NCBI GenBank assembly: GCA_008012115.1
Contig: SSEB01000016.1
Span: 45,738 to 109,737, forward strand
Source: Nevskiaceae bacterium
Lineage (GTDB): Bacteria > Pseudomonadota > Gammaproteobacteria > Nevskiales > Nevskiaceae
Length of the DNA: 64,000 nt
Reading direction: 5' to 3'
Below, piece by piece: positions 38,179-49,944 of the stretch (its first letter is position 1; each line of letters opens with the position of its first letter). The notes beneath the pieces were generated by a model that did no database searches, was not told the DNA's origin, and was given only the letters and a program-made list of their open reading frames with translations. A program made the position numbers and the translations under genes.

Positions 38179-39381
38179 ATGCGCGAGGGGGCGAGGACCT
38201 TCCACGAGTATTTCGTGGCGGAATTGCGGCGCGAAGGCTTTACTGCGGCGCAGATGCGGCAATGGCTGTGGCAACCGTACCGGGTCGAGGATCTGCGGAT
38301 CACGGGACCGGATCGCGATCCCGACCTGACCCGGCTGGAACTGGACGCCGCCGAACTCGATGCCTTGCTGGCGCGCGTGGCGCCGTCGCCGGTGGACCGC
38401 GAGTTCTACCGCCGGCAGAAGCTGGTGCTGTTGCTGGTGCCGGGCTTTACCCATGAGACCCTGCGCAACCTGTCCTGGCACGAGCAGATCGAGCGCCGGG
38501 ATTCGCCGCATCACGTGGTGATGCTCAGACCGGGCTGGAACGGCGAGCCGCCGCAGGAGGACACCTATGCGCAAGGCGATGGGCTGAAGCTGCTGTACGT
38601 GCGCTATCCGCGCTCGAACGCGGCCTCGCAACACATCCATCAGCCAATGTTCGACATGTTGCACCGAAGCGCGACGCTGCGACGGTGGGTGCTGGAGGAA
38701 GGCCGCAAACTGTTCTTCGTCGGTTATTCCTACGGCTCGCCGCTGTCACTGGAGCTGCTGGCGGGGCTGAACGCCGGGCGCTTCGCCGACGATTACATTC
38801 TCGACAATACGGTGGGCTTTCTCGGCTTGTGCGGCGATATCGGCGGCTCGTACCTTGCGGACGAGGTGATGAAGCCGGACTCGCGCTTTCTCAGCATTCC
38901 CCGGCTGGTGGCGTTCTGCCGCCGTCACCCCTGGATCGGCAGGCTGGTGGGGCTGGGCACGCCACAGCTGCTGGACGACATGGAAGACGGTGTGCGCTCC
39001 CTGGGTCACGAGGAGCGGCAGGCGCGGATGCGTCTCTACACGCCGCGGCTGCCGGCTCAGCTCCGGTATTTTTCCGTCAGTGCCGTGCTGCCGCTGGCCG
39101 ACTACCGCCGTCACTGGTGGCAGTTCAACCTCGACGACTATGCGATGTGGCGTCAGGCCCGGATTTCGGCGCCGGTGACGGTCTACAACGACGGGCAGGT
39201 GACGCTGGACGATAACCTGGTGCCGCCGGGCCCGCCGCAGCATACGCACCTGGGCGCCGTGCGCACGCACCACTGGGGCGTCAGCTACCGGACCTTCAAT
39301 TTCGGCATCAACCGCTTTCCACGCCCCGCGTTTTACCGGGCGCTGCTGCGCACCATCGTCGAGAGGTTGGAGGAGGGCTAG
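38179..39381 (+). CDS. Alpha/beta-hydrolase-like protein of unknown role
   Basis: 400 residues from ATG 38179 (AGGGGG upstream; GTG 38173 is an alternative). A hydrophobic strand [15 protein letters not shown] precedes a nucleophile elbow GYSYGS at about residue 184 ([18 protein letters not shown]), and a His lies in the C-terminal part ([16 protein letters not shown]). These fit an alpha/beta hydrolase, but I do not recognise a named family. No signal peptide. It converges with the DUF962 gene, overlapping by 4 bases. Confidence 0.7.
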   Translation: MREGARTFHEYFVAELRREGFTAAQMRQWLWQPYRVEDLRITGPDRDPDLTRLELDAAELDALLARVAPSPVDREFYRRQKLVLLLVPGFTHETLRNLSWHEQIERRDSPHHVVMLRPGWNGEPPQEDTYAQGDGLKLLYVRYPRSNAASQHIHQPMFDMLHRSATLRRWVLEEGRKLFFVGYSYGSPLSLELLAGLNAGRFADDYILDNTVGFLGLCGDIGGSYLADEVMKPDSRFLSIPRLVAFCRRHPWIGRLVGLGTPQLLDDMEDGVRSLGHEERQARMRLYTPRLPAQLRYFSVSAVLPLADYRRHWWQFNLDDYAMWRQARISAPVTVYNDGQVTLDDNLVPPGPPQHTHLGAVRTHHWGVSYRTFNFGINRFPRPAFYRALLRTIVERLEEG

Positions 39382-39692
39382 AAGCGGATCTTGCCGGTGA
39401 GGATATCCTTGTACATCACGAAGTCGCCGGTGAGGCTGTAGAACGGGTGCTTGAAGGTGGCCGGCCGGTTGTGCTCGAAGTAGAAATGGCCGACCCAGGC
39501 GAAGCCGTAGCCGAGCAGCGGCATCAGCCACAACGCGCCCCAGCGGCCGCTGAAAACCGCGTACAGTGCCGTCAGGATCACCAGCGTGGTGCCGACGAAA
39601 TGCAGGCGCCGGCAGGTGCGGTTGGCGTGCTCTTCCAGGTAGTAGGGATAGAACTCGGCGAAACTGGCGAAACTCGTCTGGGCGCGGTCCAT
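39378..39692 (-). CDS. DUF962/Mpo1-like membrane protein
   Basis: 104 residues. N-terminal SFAEFYPYYLEEHANRTCRR with the conserved His, then two hydrophobic segments (VGTTLVILTALYAVF and LWLMPLLGYGFAWVGHFYFE) and HNRPATFKHP. The invariant HxxP and His pattern match the DUF962 family; yeast Mpo1 is an iron-dependent dioxygenase of 2-hydroxy fatty acids. Element copy 6 lies upstream. Confidence 0.88.
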   Translation of the reverse strand: MDRAQTSFASFAEFYPYYLEEHANRTCRRLHFVGTTLVILTALYAVFSGRWGALWLMPLLGYGFAWVGHFYFEHNRPATFKHPFYSLTGDFVMYKDILTGKIRF

Positions 39693-39760
39693 GGCACTCT
39701 TCCGGCAGGGCGATACGGCATTATAGTTCGCGCCGGGGCGGCCACCGCAGGCAAAATCAC

Positions 39761-39874
39761 CCCACCCGCTGTCGTGGTCCGGGCGGTCTGGGATGTTATT
39801 AAAAATCGATATAATTTAAATTTAACATATAAAATATAACAATGCCGCCCTGCCCAATCGCCATAGCGGGTGAC
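39761..39874. repeat. 114-bp inverted-end element, copy 6
   Basis: The ends are CCCACCCGCT and AGCGGGTGAC with 24-46-24 spacing. The core runs from GTTATTAAAAAT to AAAATATAAC and pairs only weakly (13 of 23). It sits between the divergent DUF962 and zinc-protease genes; the GTG start of the latter is 5 bases beyond its right end, so the GGGTGA of the element end is the only ribosome-binding candidate. Confidence 0.88.
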
Positions 39875-39879
39875 CGTTC

Positions 39880-40323
39880 GTGAAGCGCGGCAAGGCCACT
39901 GCAGTGCTGCTGCCGCTGCTGGGCTGGCGGGAGTGGGCGAGCCTGCCGGAACTGGGCATCGACCGCATCAAGGCCAAGGTGGATACCGGCGCGCGCACCT
40001 CGGCGATCCACGCCTTCCTGATCGAGCGCCCGACGCCGGGCCGGGTGCGATTCGGGGTGCACCCGCTGCAGAAGTCCGCGACCGAGATCTGGTGCGAGGC
40101 CGATATGATCGACGAGCGCTGGGTTTCCGACTCCGGCGGGCACCGCGAGCTGCGCCCGGTGATCTGCACGCTGCTGCAACTGGGCGAGCAGCGCTGGGAG
40201 ATCGAAGTCACACTGACGGCCCGCGAAAACATGATGTTCCGGATGCTGCTGGGCCGCACGGCGCTGGAAAACCGCTACCGGGTGGACCCGGCCGCGTCTT
40301 ATCTGATGGGGAGGCGCAAATGA
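39880..40323 (+). CDS. RimK-associated zinc protease (DUF785, RimB-like)
   Basis: 147 residues, GTG start. An aspartic-protease-like fold pattern: [19 protein letters not shown] with the catalytic-type DTGA, then [14 protein letters not shown] and MLLGRTAL. Members of this family sit beside rimK and are called ATP-dependent zinc proteases; the DTGA motif makes retropepsin-like chemistry equally possible. It overlaps rimK by 4 bases, so the two are translated together. Confidence 0.85.
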   Translation: MKRGKATAVLLPLLGWREWASLPELGIDRIKAKVDTGARTSAIHAFLIERPTPGRVRFGVHPLQKSATEIWCEADMIDERWVSDSGGHRELRPVICTLLQLGEQRWEIEVTLTARENMMFRMLLGRTALENRYRVDPAASYLMGRRK

Positions 40324-41225
40324 AGATTGCGATCCTGTCGCGCAACCGCAAGCTGTACTCGACCCGGCGCCTGATCGAAGCCGCCGAGGCGCGCGGGCAC
40401 GAGGTGCAGACCATCGACGTGCTGCGCTGCTACATGAATATCGCCCCGCACGACCCGCAGGTGCACTACCGCGGCCGCCAGCTGCCGGCATTCGATGCGG
40501 TGATTCCGCGCATCGGGGCCTCGGTGACCTTCTATGGCACGGCCGTGGTGCGCCAGTTCGAGATGATGGGGGTGTACTGCCTCAACGAGTCGGTCGCCAT
40601 CACCCGCGCCCGCGACAAGTTGCGGGCGCTGCAGTTGCTGGCGCGCAAGGGCGTGGGCCTGCCGGTGACCGGCTTTGCCCATTCGCCCGACGACACCCAG
40701 GACCTGATCGGCCTGGTCGGTGGCGCACCGATGGTGGTGAAGCTGACCGAGGGCACGCAGGGCGTGGGCGTGGTGCTGTGCGAGACCGACAAGGCGGCGG
40801 AGTCGGTGATCGAGGCCTTCCGCAATCTCGATGCCTACTTCCTCGTGCAGCAGTTCATCGAGGAAGCGCAGGGCGCCGACATCCGCTGCTTCGTGATCGG
40901 CGGCAAGGTGGTGGCGGCGATGAAGCGCCAGGCCAAGCCCGGCGAGTTCCGCTCCAACCTGCACCGCGGCGGCAGTGCCGCCGAGGTGCAGATCACCGCC
41001 AAGGAGCGCAGCACGGCGATCCGCGCCGCCAAGATCATGGGGCTCAATGTTGCCGGCGTCGATCTGCTGCGCACCGAGCACGGGCCGCTGGTGATGGAGG
41101 TGAACTCTTCGCCGGGGCTGGAAGGCATCGAGGCGGCCAGCGGCATCGATATCGCCGACCAGGTGATTGGCTTCATCGAGAAGAACGCGGCACCCGGCAA
41201 GACCCGCACCAAGGGCAAGGGGTGA
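40320..41225 (+). CDS. rimK: RimK-type ATP-grasp amino-acid ligase
   Basis: 301 residues, typical RimK length. ATP-grasp features: [16 protein letters not shown] (P-loop-like), [18 protein letters not shown], and metal ligands in [14 protein letters not shown]. RimK adds glutamates to the C-terminus of ribosomal protein S6 in enterobacteria. Here the adjacent protease and M14 enzyme suggest a ligase-trimming system. ATG 40320 overlaps the previous stop codon. Confidence 0.95.
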   Translation: MKIAILSRNRKLYSTRRLIEAAEARGHEVQTIDVLRCYMNIAPHDPQVHYRGRQLPAFDAVIPRIGASVTFYGTAVVRQFEMMGVYCLNESVAITRARDKLRALQLLARKGVGLPVTGFAHSPDDTQDLIGLVGGAPMVVKLTEGTQGVGVVLCETDKAAESVIEAFRNLDAYFLVQQFIEEAQGADIRCFVIGGKVVAAMKRQAKPGEFRSNLHRGGSAAEVQITAKERSTAIRAAKIMGLNVAGVDLLRTEHGPLVMEVNSSPGLEGIEAASGIDIADQVIGFIEKNAAPGKTRTKGKG

Positions 41226-41267
41226 AGCGTCGTACCTTGCGAATCCGGTCTGCGGCGACGCCCAATC

Positions 41268-41296
41268 ACCCGCCGGGAGCGGCAGGGGCGGGTTTT
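41268..41296 (+). terminator. Possible terminator after rimK
   Basis: ACCCGCC (41268-41274) and GGCGGGT (41287-41293) form a 7-bp stem with a 12-base loop, followed by TTTT. The remaining gap to 41405 shows nothing else I can name. Confidence 0.4.
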
Positions 41297-41405
41297 CAAA
41301 CGGGCATGCGCATGTGCCCGGACGGTCGCGGAGGGCTCATGGATCGGGGCGCGGCGGCGAGCGCGGCTCGCGTCGACTTGGCGTGTCTGGCCGTAGAGGT
41401 GGCCG

Positions 41406-42461
41406 ATGGAAGCTGACAAGCTGGACCAGGACGTCTTTGAGATCGCAGGCCAGAGCATCGCGCGGGGTGAGAACCGCATGGTGCATGTGCCCGTCGCCAA
41501 CCTCTACACCAACACGCCGGTGACCCTGCCGGTGCGGGTGGTGCGCGGCATCAAGCCGGGGCCGGTGATGTTCGTCAGTGCTGCCTTGCACGGCGACGAG
41601 ATCATCGGTGTCGAGATCATCCGCCGGCTGCTGCGCCTGCGCGAGCTGCGCGACCGCGGCACGCTGTGCGGCACCCTGCTGGCGGTGCCGGTGGTCAACA
41701 TGCCGGCCTTCCTGCAGCAGTCGCGCTACCTGCCGGACCGGCGCGATCTCAACCGCAGCTTCCCCGGCAGCGAATCCGGCTCGCTGGCGGCGCGGCTCGC
41801 CAACCTGTTCTTGAAAGAGGTGGTCGGCAAGAGCGGGTTCGGCATCGACCTGCATACCGGCGCCATCCACCGGCCCAACCTGCCGCAGATCCGTGCCGAC
41901 CTGGCCAATCCCGACACCCTGCGGCTGGCGCGCGCCTTCGGTGTGCCGTTGCTCCTGAACTCGGCGCCGACCAGCGGCACGCTGCGGGAATACACCACGC
42001 GCAAGGGCATTCCGGTGCTGCTGTACGAGTCCAGCGAGGCGCTGCGGTTCGATGAGCAGTGCATCCGCATTGGCGTGCGCGGCGTTGTCAATGTCATGGC
42101 CGAACTGGGCATGGTGCCGACCCAGCCGACGCAGAAGGTCGAGCCGGTGGCGGCGCGGTCCAGCACCTGGGTGCGGTCGCCGGCCAGCGGCATCCTGCGC
42201 GCCCAGGCGGCGCTCGGCGACCTGGTCAAGAGCGGCCAGGTGCTGGGCATGGTCGGCGATCCGTTCGGCGAGGTGGAGGCCCCGGTGGTTTGCGGCACCG
42301 ATGGCGTGGTCATCGGCCGCCTCAAGCTGCCCCTGGTCAACGAGGGCGATGCGCTGTTCCACGTCGCGCGCTTCGAGGCGCCAGAGGCTGCGGCACGCGC
42401 GGTCAACCTGCTGCGTGCGGAAACGCGGGGCTGGCGGGTCGAGGAGCCACCCATCGTGTGA
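41406..42461 (+). CDS. M14-family deacylase (succinylglutamate desuccinylase/aspartoacylase-like)
   Basis: 351 residues. The zinc motif HGDE (about residue 60) and a later His in GIDLHTGAIH are present, with RDLNRSFPG as the family's substrate Arg segment. A C-terminal barrel-sandwich-like part (SPASGILRAQAALGDLVKSG) follows, as in AstE relatives. It comes 180 bases after rimK in the same direction and may trim an amino-acid modification, although it could be an unrelated amide hydrolase. Confidence 0.9.
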   Translation: MEADKLDQDVFEIAGQSIARGENRMVHVPVANLYTNTPVTLPVRVVRGIKPGPVMFVSAALHGDEIIGVEIIRRLLRLRELRDRGTLCGTLLAVPVVNMPAFLQQSRYLPDRRDLNRSFPGSESGSLAARLANLFLKEVVGKSGFGIDLHTGAIHRPNLPQIRADLANPDTLRLARAFGVPLLLNSAPTSGTLREYTTRKGIPVLLYESSEALRFDEQCIRIGVRGVVNVMAELGMVPTQPTQKVEPVAARSSTWVRSPASGILRAQAALGDLVKSGQVLGMVGDPFGEVEAPVVCGTDGVVIGRLKLPLVNEGDALFHVARFEAPEAAARAVNLLRAETRGWRVEEPPIV

Positions 42462-42569
42462 CCGACCCGTCTCTCATGCACCTGGTGGAGGTAAATAAAG
42501 AATCAACCGGATAGCTGACCGGCCGTCTGTTTCGTTAAACTATGCCAATAGCCAAAAGGAGACGCTCCC

Positions 42570-42971
42570 GTGGGGGACGCGCTGAATCTCTTTAGCCTCG
42601 CCTTCTATGTGGTCTGCGTCTTCGGGATTTGCGGCCTGATGCTGGGCCTGTCCTGGCTGCTGGGCGGCCGCGAATGGGGCCGGGCCAAGAACGAACCCTT
42701 CGAATCCGGCGTCGTCAGCGTCGGCAGCGCGCGCATGCGTCTGTCCGCGAAGTTCTACATGGTGGCGATGTTCTTCGTGATTTTCGACGTGGAAGCGCTG
42801 TTCCTGTACGCCTGGGCGGTTTCGGTCAAGGAGGCCGGCTGGGCCGGCTACATCGAAGCCGTGGTTTTCATCGCCGTGCTGGCCATCAGCCTGGTCTATC
42901 TGTGGCGCATCGGTGCGCTGGAATGGGCGCCCGAGTCGCGCAAGCGCCTCAAGCAGGCGGGGACGAAATAA
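42570..42971 (+). CDS. nuoA: NADH dehydrogenase I subunit A
   Basis: 133 residues, GTG start with AAGGAG 8 bases upstream. Three hydrophobic segments; conserved loop [19 protein letters not shown] between segments 1 and 2 and [13 protein letters not shown] in segment 2. It is a membrane subunit near the quinone channel of complex I. First gene of a thirteen-gene operon; the 108-base gap upstream holds the probable promoter, not clearly identified. Confidence 0.97.
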   Translation: MGDALNLFSLAFYVVCVFGICGLMLGLSWLLGGREWGRAKNEPFESGVVSVGSARMRLSAKFYMVAMFFVIFDVEALFLYAWAVSVKEAGWAGYIEAVVFIAVLAISLVYLWRIGALEWAPESRKRLKQAGTK

Positions 42972-42976
42972 TTCTC

Positions 42977-43645
42977 ATGGAATACACCCTTACCCGCATC
43001 GACCCCAACGCGCCGCGCTATCCGCAGCAGCAGCGCACCGCCGTGCCGGACCCGCTGGGCGAGCAGGTTCACCGCAACATTTTCCTCGGCAAGCTCGAGG
43101 ACATGCTGCAGGGCACGGTCAACTGGGGGCGCAAGAACTCGATCTGGCCCTACAACTTCGGGTTGTCCTGCTGTTATGTCGAGATGGCGACCGCCTTCAC
43201 GCCGACGCATGACCTGGCACGCTTCGGCTCCGAAGTGATCCGCGCATCTCCGCGCCAGGCCGATCTGATCGTGATCGCCGGCACCTGCTTCATGAAGATG
43301 GCGCCGGTGGTGCAGCGCCTGTATGAGCAGATGCTGGAGCCCAAGTGGGTGATCAGCATGGGCTCCTGCGCCAACTCCGGCGGCATGTACGACATTTACT
43401 CGGTGGTGCAGGGCGTCGACAAGTTCCTGCCGGTGGATGTCTATATCCCCGGCTGCCCGCCGCGTCCCGAGGCGTTTCTGCAGGCGCTGATGCTGCTGCA
43501 GGACGCCATCGGCAAGGAGCGCCGCCCGCTGTCCTGGGTGGTGGGCGATCAGGGTATCTACAAGGCCAATATGCCGGCCCAGCGCCTGCTGCACCGCGAG
43601 GAACGCATGGCCGCCACCAAGCTGCGCACGCCGGACCAGGTATGA
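42977..43645 (+). CDS. nuoB: NADH dehydrogenase I subunit B
   Basis: 222 residues from ATG 42977, five bases after nuoA. Cluster N2 ligands are visible: [20 protein letters not shown] and [10 protein letters not shown]. It carries the last iron-sulphur cluster before quinone. It overlaps nuoCD by 4 bases. Confidence 0.98.
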   Translation: MEYTLTRIDPNAPRYPQQQRTAVPDPLGEQVHRNIFLGKLEDMLQGTVNWGRKNSIWPYNFGLSCCYVEMATAFTPTHDLARFGSEVIRASPRQADLIVIAGTCFMKMAPVVQRLYEQMLEPKWVISMGSCANSGGMYDIYSVVQGVDKFLPVDVYIPGCPPRPEAFLQALMLLQDAIGKERRPLSWVVGDQGIYKANMPAQRLLHREERMAATKLRTPDQV

Positions 43646-45423
43646 GCGCAGACGGCCTCGCATCCAAGTCCGACAAGGGCGCGCAGCACGAGGTGGTGCG
43701 CGAACTCTATGCCCGTTTCGGCGAAAGTCCCTTCACCTTCCAGCCGACGGTCGACAAGCTGCCGACGCTGTGGGTCGACCAGTCGCGCCTCGGGGACGTG
43801 CTGCGCTACCTGCGCAACACCATCGCGCGTCCCTACAAGATGCTGTACGACCTCACGGCGGTCGACGAGCGCCTGCGCAAGAACCGCCAGGGTTTGCCGC
43901 CTGCGGATTTCACCGTGGTCTACCAGCTGCTCTCGATCGAGCGCAACAGCGATCTGCGCCTGAAAGTGGCGCTGACCGGCGACTACCCCTCGTTGCCCAG
44001 CATTGTCGGCATCTATGCCAACGCCAACTGGTACGAGCGAGAGGTCTGGGATCTGTTCGGCATCACCTTCAACGGTCATCCCAATCTGCAGCGCATCATG
44101 CTGCCGCGCACCTGGCAGGGGCATCCGCTGCGCAAGGAATACCCGGCGCGTGCGACGGAGTTCGATCCCTACGCGCTGACCGTGGCCAAGCAGGACATGG
44201 AGCAGGAAGCGCTGCGCTTCAACCCCGAGGAATGGGGCATGAAGCGGGGGACCTCGGAAGAGGATTTCATGTTCCTCAACCTCGGCCCCAACCATCCTTC
44301 CGCGCATGGCGCGTTCCGCATCGTGCTGCAGCTCGATGGCGAGGAGATCGTCGACTGCGTGCCGGATATCGGCTATCACCATCGCGGCGCCGAGAAGATG
44401 GGCGAGCGCCAGTCCTGGCACACCTTCATCCCTTACACCGACCGTATCGATTACCTCGGCGGCGTGATGAACAACCTGCCCTACGTGCTGGCGGTGGAGA
44501 AGCTCGCCGGCATCGAGGTGCCGGACCGCGTCAAGACCATCCGCGTGATGATGGCGGAGTTCTTCCGCATCTGTTCGCACCTCCTGTACTACGGCACCTA
44601 TTGCCAGGACGTCGGCGCGATGTCGCCGGTGTTTTTCATGTTCGTCGACCGCAAGAAGGCCTACGACGTGATCGAGGCGATCACCGGTTTCCGCATGCAC
44701 CCGGCGTGGTACCGCATCGGCGGCGTGGCGCACGACTTGCCGCAGGGCTGGGACCGGCTGGTGCGCGAGTTCGTTGAGTATCTGCCGAAGCGGCTGGACG
44801 AGTACCAGAAGGCGGCGCTGGAAAACAGCATCCTGAAAATGCGCTCGCGCGACGTCGCGGCCTACAACACCGAACAGGCCCTGGACTGGGGCGTCACCGG
44901 CGCCGGGCTTCGCGCCACCGGGCTGGGCTACGACCTACGCAAGGCGCGGCCGTATTCCGGCTACGAGAATTTTGATTTCGAGGTGCCGGTGGCGCATCAC
45001 GGTGACGTGTATGACCGCTGCCTGGTGCGTGTCGAGGAGATGCGCCAGAGCGTGCGTATCATCAAGCAGTGCCTCGAGAACATGCCGGCCGGACCCTACA
45101 AGGCCGATCACCCGCTGACCTGCCCGCCGCCGAAGGAGCGTACGCTGCAGGATATCGAGACCCTGATCACGCACTTCCTGGGCGTGTCCTGGGGCCCGGT
45201 GATCCCCGCCGGCGAGTCCTGTCAGATGATCGAGGCGACCAAGGGCATCAACAGTTATTACCTGACCAGCGATGGCAGCACCATGAGCTATCGCACGCGC
45301 ATCCGCACGCCGTCGTTTGCGCACCTGCAGCAGATTCCGTCGGTGATCCGCGGCGCCATGGTGCCGGACCTGATCGCCTATATCGCCAGCATTGACTTTG
45401 TGATGGCCGATGTCGACCGCTAA
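43642..45423 (+). CDS. nuoCD: NADH dehydrogenase I fused subunit C/D
   Basis: 593 residues. Residues 1 to about 190 are the 30-kDa (NuoC) part ([19 protein letters not shown]); the rest is the 49-kDa (NuoD) part ([32 protein letters not shown], and C-terminal [13 protein letters not shown]). The fusion is typical of Gammaproteobacteria such as Escherichia and Pseudomonas. The quinone-site His and Tyr regions are present. Overlaps nuoB by 4 and nuoE by 14 bases. Confidence 0.98.
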   Translation: MSADGLASKSDKGAQHEVVRELYARFGESPFTFQPTVDKLPTLWVDQSRLGDVLRYLRNTIARPYKMLYDLTAVDERLRKNRQGLPPADFTVVYQLLSIERNSDLRLKVALTGDYPSLPSIVGIYANANWYEREVWDLFGITFNGHPNLQRIMLPRTWQGHPLRKEYPARATEFDPYALTVAKQDMEQEALRFNPEEWGMKRGTSEEDFMFLNLGPNHPSAHGAFRIVLQLDGEEIVDCVPDIGYHHRGAEKMGERQSWHTFIPYTDRIDYLGGVMNNLPYVLAVEKLAGIEVPDRVKTIRVMMAEFFRICSHLLYYGTYCQDVGAMSPVFFMFVDRKKAYDVIEAITGFRMHPAWYRIGGVAHDLPQGWDRLVREFVEYLPKRLDEYQKAALENSILKMRSRDVAAYNTEQALDWGVTGAGLRATGLGYDLRKARPYSGYENFDFEVPVAHHGDVYDRCLVRVEEMRQSVRIIKQCLENMPAGPYKADHPLTCPPPKERTLQDIETLITHFLGVSWGPVIPAGESCQMIEATKGINSYYLTSDGSTMSYRTRIRTPSFAHLQQIPSVIRGAMVPDLIAYIASIDFVMADVDR

Positions 45424-45928
45424 CATCATCAAACTGGCAGACCTGCCCAAGGCCCAGCCCTTCGTGCTCTCCGATGTGGAGCGGCACGAGATCGAGCATG
45501 AGCTCACGCATTACCCGGACAGCCGCGCCGCCAGCATCGGCGCGCTCAAGATCGTGCAGCAGCATCGCGGCTGGGTGCCGGACGAGGCGATCCCGCTGAT
45601 CGCCGAGATGATCGGCATGTCCGCTGCCGAACTCGATGGCGTCGCCACCTTCTACAGCCTGATTTACCGCCGTCCGGTGGGCCGTCACGTGATCAAGGTC
45701 TGCGACAGCATTTCCTGTTTCCTGACCGGTTACGACGCAGTGCGGCAGGGCCTGGAGCAGAAGCTGGGCATTCAATACGGCCAGACCACGGCCGACGGAC
45801 GCTTCACCCTGCTGCCGATCTGCTGCCTCGGGGCTTGTGACCGAGGCGCCACACTGATGATCGACGATGACCTGCATGGCAATGTCACGCCGCAGGGGCT
45901 GGACCGAATTCTGGAGGCGTACAAGTGA
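45410..45928 (+). CDS. nuoE: NADH dehydrogenase I subunit E
   Basis: 172 residues. Thioredoxin-like [2Fe-2S] N1a ligands: CDSISC and CLGAC (Cys pattern C-x4-C and C-x3-C). The start codon lies inside the end of nuoCD (14-base overlap), longer than the other overlaps in the operon. Peripheral NADH-input module. Confidence 0.97.
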   Translation: MSTANIIKLADLPKAQPFVLSDVERHEIEHELTHYPDSRAASIGALKIVQQHRGWVPDEAIPLIAEMIGMSAAELDGVATFYSLIYRRPVGRHVIKVCDSISCFLTGYDAVRQGLEQKLGIQYGQTTADGRFTLLPICCLGACDRGATLMIDDDLHGNVTPQGLDRILEAYK

Positions 45929-47229
45929 CGAGCGCCGAAACCAAGCCGCTGACCAAGAACATTGATCCGGCACGTGGCCCACTGGATCTCAAGGGCTATG
46001 AGGCCGCAGGCGGGTATGCCGCCGTGCGCAAATCGATTAAGCAGCTGACCCCGGCGGGCGTCGCCACCGCGGTCAAGGATGCCAACCTCCGCGGCCGCGG
46101 CGGCGCGGGCTTCCCCACCGGCGTGAAATGGAGCCTGGTGCCGATGGGCGCGGACGCGCCCAAGCAGAAGTACCTGGTCTGCAACGCCGACGAAATGGAG
46201 CCGGGCACCTTCAAGGACCGCCTGCTCATGGAGCAGGATCCGCACCAGTTGATCGAGGCGATGATCGTCGCCGGTTTCGCCATCCAGGCCTCTGCGGGCT
46301 ACATTTTTCTGCGCGGCGAATACGTTGTTGCTGCGGAACGTCTGAACGCCGCGGTCGCGCAGGCACGCGCGGCGGGCTATCTCGGCCGAGACATCCTCGG
46401 CAGCGGATGGGACTACGACGTCTACGTTCACACCGGTGCCGGCCGCTACATCTGCGGTGAAGAGACGGCGCTGATCAATTCGTTGGAAGGCCGTCGCGCC
46501 AATCCACGCGCCAAGCCGCCGTTTCCCCAGATCAGCGGCGCCTGGGGCAAACCGACGGTGGTCAACAACGTCGAGACGCTGTGCAACGTGCCGCACATCG
46601 TCAATTTCGGCGCAGAGTGGTTCAAGGGCCTGAGCCAGGGCAAGTCGAAGGACGGCGGCACCAAGCTTTACGGCGTCTCCGGCCGCGCGAAGAGGCCGGG
46701 CTTGTGGGAGTTGCCGATCGGCACTTCCGCGCGTGAAATCCTCGAGGTCCATGCGGGCGGCATGCAGGACGGCCTCAAGCTCAAGGCGTGGCTGCCGGGC
46801 GGTGCCTCCACCGACTTCCTGATCGAGGAGCATCTCGATCTGGCGATGGATTACGACACCATCGGCCGTGCCGGTTCGCGTATGGGCACCGGCCTGCTGA
46901 CGGTGGTGGACGACCGGCAGAGCATGGTGTCGGTGGTGCGCAATCTCGAAGAATTTTTTGCGCGCGAATCCTGCGGCTGGTGCACGCCCTGCCGCGACGG
47001 GTTGCCGTGGTCGGTGAAGATCCTGCGCTCGCTGGAGCGCGGTGAGGGTCGCTCCGAAGACATCGAGCAGTTGCAGCGGCTGACGCGACAACTGGGCCCC
47101 GGCAAGGCCTTCTGCGCCCACGCGCCCGGCGCGATGGAGCCGCTGCAGTCGGCGTTGAAATTCTTCCGTTCCGAATTCGAGGCCGGGCTGGCCAAGCCAC
47201 CGGCGGCCGCGCAGCAGGCGGCGGCATAA
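45925..47229 (+). CDS. nuoF: NADH dehydrogenase I subunit F
   Basis: 434 residues, GTG overlapping the nuoE stop codon. FMN/NADH loop [18 protein letters not shown]-binding [14 protein letters not shown], and N3 cluster ligands [10 protein letters not shown]. Catalyses NADH oxidation in complex I. Ends in an Ala-rich tail. Confidence 0.98.
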   Translation: MTSAETKPLTKNIDPARGPLDLKGYEAAGGYAAVRKSIKQLTPAGVATAVKDANLRGRGGAGFPTGVKWSLVPMGADAPKQKYLVCNADEMEPGTFKDRLLMEQDPHQLIEAMIVAGFAIQASAGYIFLRGEYVVAAERLNAAVAQARAAGYLGRDILGSGWDYDVYVHTGAGRYICGEETALINSLEGRRANPRAKPPFPQISGAWGKPTVVNNVETLCNVPHIVNFGAEWFKGLSQGKSKDGGTKLYGVSGRAKRPGLWELPIGTSAREILEVHAGGMQDGLKLKAWLPGGASTDFLIEEHLDLAMDYDTIGRAGSRMGTGLLTVVDDRQSMVSVVRNLEEFFARESCGWCTPCRDGLPWSVKILRSLERGEGRSEDIEQLQRLTRQLGPGKAFCAHAPGAMEPLQSALKFFRSEFEAGLAKPPAAAQQAAA

Positions 47230-47240
47230 CAGGGCAGGAC

Positions 47241-49940
47241 ATGGCGACGATACACGTAGACGGCAAGCAGTACGAGGTCGACGGAGCGGACAACCTGCTC
47301 CAGGCCTGCCTGTCGCTGGGCCTCGACATCCCCTATTTCTGCTGGCATCCGGCTTTGGGCTCGGTCGGCGCTTGCCGCCAGTGCGCGGTCAAGCAGTACA
47401 AGGACGAGAACGACAAGCAGGGGCGCATCGTCATGTCCTGCATGACGCCGGCCGCCAACGGCACCTACATCTCCATCGGCGATGACGAGGCCAAGCAGTT
47501 CCGCGAAGCCATCGTCGAGTTCCTGATGACCAACCATCCGCATGACTGCCCGGTCTGCGAGGAAGGCGGTCACTGCCATCTGCAGGACATGACCGTGATG
47601 ACCGGTCATCACAGCCGTCATTACAGTTATCAGAAGCGCACGCACAACAACCAGGACCTCGGGCCATTCATCGGTCATGAGATGAACCGCTGCATTTCCT
47701 GCTACCGCTGCGTCCGCTATTACAAGGACTATGCCGGCGGCTCTGATCTGGGCGTGTTCGGCGCCGCCGCCAACGTCTACTTCGGGCGCGCGGAAGACGG
47801 TCCTCTGGAGAGCGAGTTCTCCGGCAATCTCACCGAGGTCTGTCCGACCGGCGTGTTCACCGACAAGACCCACTCCGAGCGCTATACGCGCAAGTGGGAC
47901 ATGCAGTTCGCGCCCAGTATCTGCGCCGGCTGCGCGGTGGGTTGCAATGTGTCGCCGGGCGAGCGTTACGGCGAAATCCGTCGCGTCGAGAACCGCTACA
48001 ACGGCGAAGTGAACGGTTACTTCCTCTGCGACCGCGGCCGCTTCGGCTATGGCTACGTCAATCGCAAGGACCGTCCGCGCCGCGCGCTGCTGCGTCACGA
48101 TGGCCGCCAGATTGCGATCGAGGCGGGTGAGGCCATTGCGCAGGCTTCGAGCATGCTTAAGCGCGCCAAGAAGGTGCTGGGCATTGGCTCGCCGCGTGCG
48201 TCGCTGGAATCGAATTTCGCCCTGCGCGAGCTGGTGGGCGCCGAGAATTTCTACAGCGGCATGTCGACGACCGAACATGCGCTGGTCGCGCGCGCCGTCG
48301 ACATCCTGCGTAATGGCGCGGTCAAGGCCGCCTCCCTCGCCAGCATGGAGCAGGCGGACGCCGTACTGGTGCTGGGTGAGGACGTGACCAGCACCGCGCC
48401 GCGCGTGGCGTTGGCGCTGCGCCAGGCCGCTCGCGGGAAAATGCAGGAGCTGGGCGCCAAGAAGAGCGTGCCGGACTGGCAGGTGATCGCGCTGGCCGAT
48501 CTGGTGCAGAAGGAGCGCAACCCGGTGTTTGTTGTTGCGCCGGAGACGACACGGCTGGACGATATCGCGCTGGCGACGCTGCAGGCACAGCCCCAGGACA
48601 TCGCGCGCCTTGGCTTCGCCATTGCGCAGCTGTTGGATGCCAAGGCGCCGGTCGCCGGCGATCTGCCGGAACCGATGCAGGCGCTTGCCGGACGGATTGC
48701 CGGCATTCTCAGGCAGGCCAAGCGTCCGCTGATCGTGTCCGGCACGGGCGCGCTGTCGGTCGCGGTGATGGATGCGGCCATGAACATCGCGCAGGCGCTC
48801 AAGGCCGCTGGCGCCGCCGTGGAAATCGCGTTGGCGGTGCCTGAGGTGAACAGTGTCGGCGTTTCGATGATGCAGGCCGGATCGATGGACACGGCACTGG
48901 CGCGCATCGACAGCGGCGAGGTCGATACGCTGGTGGTGCTGGAGAACGACCTGTTCCGCCGCGTGCCGCAGGCGCGTGCCGAGCGCGCGATCAAGGGCCT
49001 GAAATCGCTGCTGGTGGTCGATCACCAAATGACGCCGACGGCGGAGCGCGCCCAAATCGTGCTGCCCGCCGCCAGCGTGTTTGAGGGCGACGGCAGCTTC
49101 GTCAGCATGGAGGGCCGCGCGCAGCGGCATTTCCAGGTCTTTGATCCGGTGTACTACAACAAGGACATTGGCACGGTCGAGGCCTGGCGCTGGCTGGCGC
49201 AGCTCAAGAACGAGCCGTGGAAAGTGGTGGACGATGTCACGGCCGCCTGCGCCGGCGCGCTGCCGGACCTGGCCAAGATTACCGAGGCGGCGCCCAGCGC
49301 CAAGTTCCGCGTCAATGGCATGAAGCTGGCGCGTGAGCCGCACCGTTACAGCGGGCGGACCGCCATGCGCGCCAATATCAGCGTGCACGAGCCGCGCCAG
49401 CCGCAGGATGCAGACACGGCGCTGAATTTCTCGATGGAAGGCTACAACGGCATCGGCCGGCCGGATCGCCCAGCGGCGCTGATGCCCTATGCCTGGGCGC
49501 CGGGCTGGAATTCGCCCTCGGCGTGGAACAAGTTCCAGGCCGAGATCGGCGGTCATCTGCGTGGCGGCGACGCCGGCGTGCGCGTCTTCGAGTCGGGTAC
49601 TGGCGCGATCCGCTACGCAGCGGTTGGCGCAAGCCAGCCAGTGGCGGAAGGGTTGCGCGCCCTGCCGCTTCGCCGCCACTTCGGCGAGGAGGAGCTGTCG
49701 GCTCGTGCCCAGCCGATCGTCGCGCGGATGGCCCCGGCCTGCGCGGTGCTCAATCCCAAAGATGCGGCGCGCCTCGGCGTCAACGGCACGGTGCGCGTTA
49801 CGGTCGAAGGCGAGACTTTCGAACTGCCGGCGCAGGCGAGCGCTACCTTCCCTGAGGGTGCCATCGGCCTCCCGGCCGGACATGCGGCGGTGCCGCCGCT
49901 GACCGCGGACAGCGTCGCCGTGATCGGCAAGGGGGATTGA
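47241..49940 (+). CDS. nuoG: NADH dehydrogenase I subunit G
   Basis: 899 residues. N-terminal ferredoxin-like part ([17 protein letters not shown]), the His-ligated N5 region ([20 protein letters not shown]), a 4-Cys N4 site ([13 protein letters not shown]) and the N7-type site [10 protein letters not shown]. The large C-terminal molybdopterin-oxidoreductase-like domain has no cofactor role in complex I. Starts 11 bases after nuoF. Confidence 0.98.
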   Translation: MATIHVDGKQYEVDGADNLLQACLSLGLDIPYFCWHPALGSVGACRQCAVKQYKDENDKQGRIVMSCMTPAANGTYISIGDDEAKQFREAIVEFLMTNHPHDCPVCEEGGHCHLQDMTVMTGHHSRHYSYQKRTHNNQDLGPFIGHEMNRCISCYRCVRYYKDYAGGSDLGVFGAAANVYFGRAEDGPLESEFSGNLTEVCPTGVFTDKTHSERYTRKWDMQFAPSICAGCAVGCNVSPGERYGEIRRVENRYNGEVNGYFLCDRGRFGYGYVNRKDRPRRALLRHDGRQIAIEAGEAIAQASSMLKRAKKVLGIGSPRASLESNFALRELVGAENFYSGMSTTEHALVARAVDILRNGAVKAASLASMEQADAVLVLGEDVTSTAPRVALALRQAARGKMQELGAKKSVPDWQVIALADLVQKERNPVFVVAPETTRLDDIALATLQAQPQDIARLGFAIAQLLDAKAPVAGDLPEPMQALAGRIAGILRQAKRPLIVSGTGALSVAVMDAAMNIAQALKAAGAAVEIALAVPEVNSVGVSMMQAGSMDTALARIDSGEVDTLVVLENDLFRRVPQARAERAIKGLKSLLVVDHQMTPTAERAQIVLPAASVFEGDGSFVSMEGRAQRHFQVFDPVYYNKDIGTVEAWRWLAQLKNEPWKVVDDVTAACAGALPDLAKITEAAPSAKFRVNGMKLAREPHRYSGRTAMRANISVHEPRQPQDADTALNFSMEGYNGIGRPDRPAALMPYAWAPGWNSPSAWNKFQAEIGGHLRGGDAGVRVFESGTGAIRYAAVGASQPVAEGLRALPLRRHFGEEELSARAQPIVARMAPACAVLNPKDAARLGVNGTVRVTVEGETFELPAQASATFPEGAIGLPAGHAAVPPLTADSVAVIGKGD

Positions 49941-49944
49941 GGGC

